From: DAIODI01 sp036746875
GTDB taxonomy: Bacteria; Pseudomonadota; Alphaproteobacteria; Rhizobiales; Aestuariivirgaceae
Assembly: GCA_036746875.1 (NCBI GenBank)
Contig: DAIODI010000093.1
Location: 1-10,783 of the forward strand
Reading direction: 5' to 3'
Length of the DNA: 10,783 nucleotides
Below, one piece after another: positions 6,853-10,783 of this stretch. The notes under the pieces are model-generated. The model did no database searches, was not told the DNA's origin, and worked only from the letters and a program-made list of their open reading frames with translations. The translations under genes and the position numbers were made by a program. The first letter of the stretch is position 1; every line of letters starts with the position of its first letter.

Positions 6853-7728
6853 TCAGCGCGCCGGCGCCGGTCCGCGCCACTTCCGGAAGAAGTGGGCGAG
6901 CGAGGCGGCGATGACCACGCCGCCGCCGATCAGGGTCGGCGCCGGGGGAACCTCGGCGAGGAACAGCCACACCCACAACGGGGCGAAGGCGGCGTTCATC
7001 ACCCCGAGCAGCCCCATCTCGGCGGTGGGCACGCGGCTGGCGGCGGAGAAGATCAGGATGTTGCCGAGCGCCAGCTGGCAGACGCCGAACAGGGCGAGCA
7101 GCGCGAAGTCCGCCCCGTTCACATCGAGCGGCGCGGCGAACGGCAACGTCAGCAGGCCACTGATCAGGGTGGTGCAGGCGATGATCGGCAGAATGTCGAC
7201 ATGCGGAAAACGCCGCAGCAGGGTGACGCCGGAGGCGTACGAGATCACCACGAGCACGGCCAGAATGTCGCCGATGAGGCCGCCGCTTCGTGCAGACCCC
7301 CACATCATGACGGCGATGCCGGCGAACCCCGCAGCGCCGGCGGCCAGCGTCGCCCGGTCGAGCGGCTCCTTGAGGAACAGCCGCCCGAACACGGCGGCCA
7401 CGAACGGCGCGGTGGCGAAGATCATGAAGAAGTTGGCGACCGCCGTGAGCCGCAGCGAGGTGAGGTTGGCCACCATCCCCAACGCCTGCACGGCGATGAT
7501 GATCGCGCCGATCCCGCCGATCCCGGCGAAGGCGGCGAGCGTGCGCGACCGGTATCGCCAGGCGATGAACGCCAGCATCGCCAGCGCCGCAAACACGCCG
7601 CGCCAGAAGTTCATGGTGGCGGCGTCGGCCGCGATCAGGCGGGTGAACAGCCCGGAGCTCGAATCGGCGAGCGAACCGGCGAGCAGCAGCGCGAGGCCGC
7701 GATGGTAGGTGCTGGAAGCGGCCGACAT
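6853..7728 (-). CDS. DMT-superfamily permease (EamA type)
   Basis: This 291-aa, strongly hydrophobic inner-membrane protein has about ten predicted membrane segments (roughly 10-31, 36-58, 66-86, 91-113, 125-145, 151-170, 177-198, 207-228, 235-258, 263-283) arranged as two EamA repeats. Typical EamA features are the NFWRGVFAAL region in helix 2, FFMIFATAPFVAAVFGRLFLKEPLDR at the end of repeat one, and MNAAFAPLWVWLFLAEVPP in repeat two. Family members export or import small metabolites such as amino acids or nucleosides; the substrate here cannot be inferred. The C-terminus ends in a basic cytoplasmic tail. No clear Shine-Dalgarno sequence precedes the ATG at 7726-7728. It is the only leftward gene in this half of the window and separates two cofactor/dehydrogenase gene blocks. 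Its stop (6853-6855) touches the MOSC stop, forming the palindrome TGATCA. Confidence 0.9.
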   Translation of the reverse strand: MSAASSTYHRGLALLLAGSLADSSSGLFTRLIAADAATMNFWRGVFAALAMLAFIAWRYRSRTLAAFAGIGGIGAIIIAVQALGMVANLTSLRLTAVANFFMIFATAPFVAAVFGRLFLKEPLDRATLAAGAAGFAGIAVMMWGSARSGGLIGDILAVLVVISYASGVTLLRRFPHVDILPIIACTTLISGLLTLPFAAPLDVNGADFALLALFGVCQLALGNILIFSAASRVPTAEMGLLGVMNAAFAPLWVWLFLAEVPPAPTLIGGGVVIAASLAHFFRKWRGPAPAR

Positions 7729-7790
7729 CGGTTTCGACGGCTGACAAACGATGCCCTTCCATACGCAGCGTTGCGGGAGCGCACAAGGCG
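7729..7790. promoter_or_regulatory. Short divergent intergenic region between permease and fdhD
   Basis: These 62 bp must contain start signals for the permease (leftward) and fdhD-mobAB-moeA (rightward). A CTGACA at 7741-7746 could be a -35 element for fdhD, but no matching -10 at proper spacing is seen. The fdhD ribosome site GGAG (7776-7779) lies in the loop of a small TGCG/CGCA inverted repeat (7772-7783), 11 bases before the ATG. No other structure is evident. Confidence 0.4.
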
Positions 7791-8693
7791 ATGGCGATGA
7801 AAGACACGGTGGCGTCGGCGCCGGGCGTCCTCGCCGTTGCGCCGGACCCCGACGATCCGCGGCTCGTCCGGCCGGTCGAAGGGCGAGACCACACCGGCGC
7901 GCGCATCGAGCAGGCGGTGGTGACGGAGCGGCCGCTGACGATCTTCCTCAACCGGCAGGAAATCGTCACGGCGATGACTATCGGCGATCACCCGGACTGG
8001 CTCGCCATCGGCTATCTCCTCAACCAGGGGATGCTGAAGCCGGGCGACGAGATCGCCGGCGTCGATTACGACGACGACCTCGGCGTGGTGGTGGTGCGCA
8101 CGCCGCGCGAAACCCGCTTCGAGGAGAAGCTCCGCAAGAAGGTGCGCACCTCGGGCTGCGCGCAAGGCACCGTGTTCGGCGACCTCGTCGAGCAGCTTGA
8201 CGGTGTCGAGCTGTCGCGCACGGCGATCATCCGTACGAGCTGGCTTTACGCGCTGACCAGGGCGATCAACACCGCGCCGTCGCTCTATCTGAAGGCGGGC
8301 GCGATCCACGGCTGCGTGCTGTGCGCGGCCGGCCAGCCGCTCGCCTATGTGGAGGACGTGGGCCGCCACAACGCGGTGGACAAGATCGCCGGCTGGATGT
8401 TCCTCAACCGCATCGCGCCTGAGGACAAGATTTTTTACACGACGGGCCGCCTGACTTCGGAGATGATCCTCAAGTGTGTGGCGATGCGCGTGCCCGTGCT
8501 GGTGTCGCGTTCCGGCTTCACGGCCTGGGGCGTGGAGCTGGCGCGGCGCTTCAACCTCACCCTCATCGGGCGGGCGCGCGGCCAGCGGTTCGTCGCGCTG
8601 GCGGGGCTGGAGCGCATCGTCTACGACGCCGCGATCGCGGACGGCGAGGAAGACCGCCGTCACCGCCGCAAGGGATCGCTGGACGATGACTGA
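7791..8693 (+). CDS. fdhD: Formate dehydrogenase accessory sulfurtransferase FdhD
   Basis: A 300-aa cytoplasmic protein. FdhD binds the bis-MGD cofactor and transfers sulfur from the cysteine desulfurase IscS to it, which is required for formate dehydrogenase activity. Family landmarks are TERPLTIFLN (45-54), MTIGDHPDWLAIGYLLNQG (62-80), the substrate loop TSGCAQGT around C123, AIHGCVLCAAG (171-181), EDVGRHNAVDKIAGW (188-202) and FYTTGRLTSEMILK (215-228). In E. coli FdhD the loop has two cysteines in a CxxC; here only C123 is in the loop, while a CxxC pair (C175, C178) sits elsewhere. The start is the first of two close ATGs (7791, 7797), chosen because GGAG at 7776-7779 is 11 bases upstream. 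The last 8 bases overlap the start of mobAB. Its natural client in this window is the alpha subunit encoded about 1.5 kb upstream. Confidence 0.96.
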   Translation: MAMKDTVASAPGVLAVAPDPDDPRLVRPVEGRDHTGARIEQAVVTERPLTIFLNRQEIVTAMTIGDHPDWLAIGYLLNQGMLKPGDEIAGVDYDDDLGVVVVRTPRETRFEEKLRKKVRTSGCAQGTVFGDLVEQLDGVELSRTAIIRTSWLYALTRAINTAPSLYLKAGAIHGCVLCAAGQPLAYVEDVGRHNAVDKIAGWMFLNRIAPEDKIFYTTGRLTSEMILKCVAMRVPVLVSRSGFTAWGVELARRFNLTLIGRARGQRFVALAGLERIVYDAAIADGEEDRRHRRKGSLDDD

Positions 8694-9822
8694 TCGGCGC
8701 GCCGCGCTGGTGGTGGGCTGCGTGCTGGCGGGGGGGCTCGCCCGGCGCATGGGCGGTGGCGACAAGGGGATGATCGAGGTCGGCGGGCGGCCGATTCTGG
8801 CCACCGTCATCGAGCGCCTCGCCCCGCAGGTGTCGCTGGTGATCCTCAACGCCAACGGCGATCCGGCGCGGTTCGCCGCGTTCGGCCTTCCGGTTGTTGC
8901 CGATACGGCGCCGGGCTACGCCGGGCCGCTGGCGGGCGTGCTCGCGGCGATGCGGTGGGCGCAAGCCAACGCGCCCGGTGCGATCTGGGTGGCGACGGCG
9001 GCCACTGACACGCCGTTCTTCCCGCCAGATGTGGTCGCCCGGCTGATCGACGCCGTGCAGGACCAGGAGGGCGATCTCGCCTGCGCCGCGTCGGGCGGCC
9101 GGCGTCACCCGGTGTTCGGCCTGTGGCCGGTGCGGCTGGCGGACGATCTCGAACGGGCGATGACGGTGGAAGGCGTGCGCAAGGTGGACGCCTTCACCGG
9201 CCGCCACCGGCTGGCGGTCGCCGAGTTTGCGGCCGAACCGGCCGACCCGTTCTTTAATGTGAACCGCCCCGAGGACGTGGCGGAAGCCGCCCGGATCGGC
9301 GGCCGGCTGCGGTCGCGCGGGCGCAAGGTGATCGGCGTCGCCGGCTTCAAGAACGCCGGCAAGACCACGCTGGTCGAGCGGCTGGTGCGCGAACTCGCCG
9401 GACGGGGGTATCGTGTCTCCACGGTGAAGCACGCGCACCATTCGTTCGATGTCGATCACGAGGGCCGCGACAGTTTTCGCCATCGCAAGGCGGGGGCGAG
9501 CGAGGTGGCGGTGGTGTCGATGCACCGCTGGGCGATCATCCACGAGAACCGCGGCGACGACCGCGAGCCGCCGCTGGCGGATATCCTTGACCGGCTGTCG
9601 CCGTGCGATCTCGTCATCGTCGAGGGCTACAAGCGCGACAGCCATCCCAAGATCGAGGTGCGCGACGTGACGCTCGACCATTCCCCGCTCGCCGGCGACG
9701 ATCCGACCGTGATCGCGCTGGCCGCGAGCGCGGCCGTGGATGCGCCCGTGCCGGTGTTCGCCCGCGACGACATCGCCGCGATCGCGGATTTCGTCATCGC
9801 GCGCATGGAGCTTCGCCGATGA
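8686..9822 (+). CDS. mobA: Fused MobA-MobB: molybdenum cofactor guanylyltransferase / MobB GTPase adaptor
   Basis: A 378-aa two-domain protein. The MobA half (about 1-200) shows the nucleotide-binding signature LAGGLARRMGGGDK (14-27), then PGYAGPLAGVLAA, the metal-binding TDTPFFP segment, and FFNVNRPED at its end. It transfers GMP from GTP to Mo-molybdopterin to make the MGD cofactor used by formate dehydrogenase. The MobB half (about 210-378) starts with VIGVAGFKNAGKTT, whose P-loop spans residues 220-227, followed by STVKHAHHSFDVD, DSFRHRKAGA and DLVIVEGYKRD, all MobB hallmarks. MobB binds GTP and assists MobA. This fusion is a known arrangement in alphaproteobacteria. AGGGA (8671-8675) lies 10 bases before the ATG, which overlaps the fdhD stop by 8 bp (ATGACTGA). 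The stop overlaps the moeA start (ATGA). The whole fdhD-mobAB-moeA unit therefore looks translationally coupled. Confidence 0.95.
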   Translation: MTDRRAALVVGCVLAGGLARRMGGGDKGMIEVGGRPILATVIERLAPQVSLVILNANGDPARFAAFGLPVVADTAPGYAGPLAGVLAAMRWAQANAPGAIWVATAATDTPFFPPDVVARLIDAVQDQEGDLACAASGGRRHPVFGLWPVRLADDLERAMTVEGVRKVDAFTGRHRLAVAEFAAEPADPFFNVNRPEDVAEAARIGGRLRSRGRKVIGVAGFKNAGKTTLVERLVRELAGRGYRVSTVKHAHHSFDVDHEGRDSFRHRKAGASEVAVVSMHRWAIIHENRGDDREPPLADILDRLSPCDLVIVEGYKRDSHPKIEVRDVTLDHSPLAGDDPTVIALAASAAVDAPVPVFARDDIAAIADFVIARMELRR

Positions 9823-10783
9823 GGCGAAAACTCCTCGACGACTGCTTCCTCGCCGATACGGAGCGGATCAAGCACGACGAGGCGCTGGCGCTCATCGTCT
9901 CGCGGCTGTCGCGCGTCGCCGATCCGCAATCCGTGCCGCTGCGGCAGGCCGACGGGCGGGTGCTGGCGGCGGACGTGGTCGCGCCGCGCCCGGTCCCGGC
10001 GTTCACCAATGCGGCGGTGGACGGCTATGCCTTCGCGCAGGCGAGCCTGCGCCCGGGGGCGCCGCTTCGGGTGAGCGCTCGGGTGCAGGCGGGAGCGCAG
10101 CCCGGGGCGCTGAGAACCGGCGAGGCGGCGCGCATCTTCACCGGCGCGCCCATGCCGGAGGGGGCCGACACGTGCGTGATGCAGGAAGACACCGAGACGG
10201 TTCCGGACGGGGTGATCGTGCCGCCGGGACTGAAGCGCGGCGCCAACACCCGCACGGCGGGCGAGGATTTCGCCGCCGGCGCGGCGGTGGCGCAGGCGGG
10301 GACGCGGCTTCGCCCGCAGGACGAGGCGGCGATCGCCGCGCCCGGAACCGCCGCCGTCGCCTGTCACCGGCGGCTGCGGGTGGCGCTCATCTCCTCCGGG
10401 GGGGCTTGTTTCTCCCGCCGGCGGGGGGGGGGGCCCTGCGGGGCCGCGGCGTCCGCCGCCTGTCTGGGCGGGCTTCCCCCCAACCCGTACCCGCCGCCGT
10501 CGCCTGTCACCGGCGGCTGCGGGTGGCGCTCATCTCCACCGGCGACGAGCTTCTCGAACCGGGCGAGGCCTGGCGGCCCGGCGGCGTCTACGACAGCAAC
10601 CGGGCGATGATCGCCGCCCTGCTTCAGCGCGCCGGCGTCGAGGTGCTCGACGGCGGCATCGCGCCTGACCGCCCGGATGCGGTGGAAGCGGCGGTGCGGC
10701 GCGCGGCGCAATCGGCCGACGTGATCCTCTCGACCGGCGGGGCGAGCCGGGGCGAGGCCGATCACATCGTCGCCACCATCGCC
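9819..10783 (+). CDS. moeA: Molybdopterin molybdenumtransferase MoeA, frameshifted by an internal duplication and cut by the window end
   Basis: MoeA inserts molybdate into adenylylated molybdopterin. The start ATG (9819) overlaps the mobAB stop as ATGA, with GGAG 8 bases upstream. Residues 1-~190 are normal MoeA: FTNAAVDGYAF (62-72), ARIFTGAPMPEGADTCVMQED (104-124), NTRTAGEDFAAG (143-154), RPQDEAAIAAPG (165-176) and the beginning of LRVALIS. After base 10394 the frame runs into 96 bases of homopolymer-rich sequence with no MoeA character and stops at 10608-10610. MoeA resumes in the +2 frame from about 10514: RLRVALISTGDELLEPGE, VYDSNRAMIAALL, and ILSTGGASRGEADHIV, which then leaves the window. 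The two parts share a 47-bp direct repeat at a 143-bp offset. Deleting 143 bp restores one continuous frame. The intact gene is probably functional and the break an assembly artefact, but a genuine mutation cannot be excluded from sequence alone. Confidence 0.9.
10348..10537. repeat. 47-bp perfect direct repeat flanking 96 bp of low-complexity insert inside moeA
   Basis: Bases 10348-10394 and 10491-10537 are identical. Similarity weakens just outside: about 7 bp to the left of each copy match except for two positions, and a few bases to the right match after one mismatch. The 96-base middle contains runs of 7 G (10398-10404), 11 G (10423-10433) and 6 C (10476-10481), not seen in the coding sequence around it. 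The offset of 143 is not a multiple of three and shifts the moeA frame. There are no terminal inverted repeats or transposase, so it is not a mobile element. It looks like two overlapping contig or read ends joined without merging the overlap. Confidence 0.9.

Noticed and set aside
6892..7800. Plus-strand open frame of about 300 codons opposite the permease
   Set aside because: Highly charged, repetitive composition; the minus strand gives a normal ten-helix membrane protein.
10395..10490. Small mobile element or MITE inside moeA
   Set aside because: No terminal inverted repeats and no short target duplication of usual length; the 47-bp repeats and G/C runs fit a misjoin better.

Overview
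The window is very GC-rich, densely packed bacterial chromosomal DNA. The protein set points to an alphaproteobacterium, most likely of the Hyphomicrobiales/methylotroph type: a two-subunit NAD-linked formate dehydrogenase with a fused gamma-beta subunit, an FdhD with a GCAQGT loop, and a fused MobA-MobB. This placement is an inference from protein style; no rRNA or other taxonomic marker is present. No tRNA, CRISPR array, insertion sequence or phage gene was seen.

Left part (1-1638): the 3' end of a CobW-type GTPase gene runs rightward. Its tail overlaps the tail of a leftward gene for a guanidine-modifying hydrolase of the DDAH/arginine deiminase superfamily. That gene overlaps the end of a small leftward TusA-family sulfur-carrier gene, so the two form a tusA-hydrolase operon. 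A 138-bp divergent intergenic region (1639-1776) follows. It holds an unusual cluster of GTTCGC/GCGAAC inverted repeats just ahead of the formate dehydrogenase genes.

Centre (1777-6852): a rightward operon encodes the gamma-beta fusion subunit (NuoE-like plus NuoF-like), the catalytic molybdenum/tungsten alpha subunit with Cys374, and a MOSC-domain protein. Together the first two make a soluble NAD-dependent formate dehydrogenase (formate + NAD+ to CO2 + NADH). A leftward DMT/EamA permease gene (6853-7728) ends base-to-base against the MOSC gene.

Right part (7791-10783): a rightward, overlapping operon fdhD - mobAB (fused) - moeA supplies the cofactor and the sulfuration that the dehydrogenase needs. 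MoeA inserts metal into molybdopterin, MobA (with MobB) adds GMP to make the bis-MGD cofactor, and FdhD sulfurates it. TusA could feed sulfur into the same route. The window is therefore essentially a self-contained formate dehydrogenase production module, plus two genes (hydrolase, permease) whose link to it is unknown.

Data quality: moeA is broken by a 143-bp duplication/insertion (47-bp direct repeat around 96 bases of homopolymer-rich sequence). Removing it exactly restores the reading frame, so an assembly join is the likely cause. The first ~110 bases have the same homopolymer-rich look and should be treated with caution.
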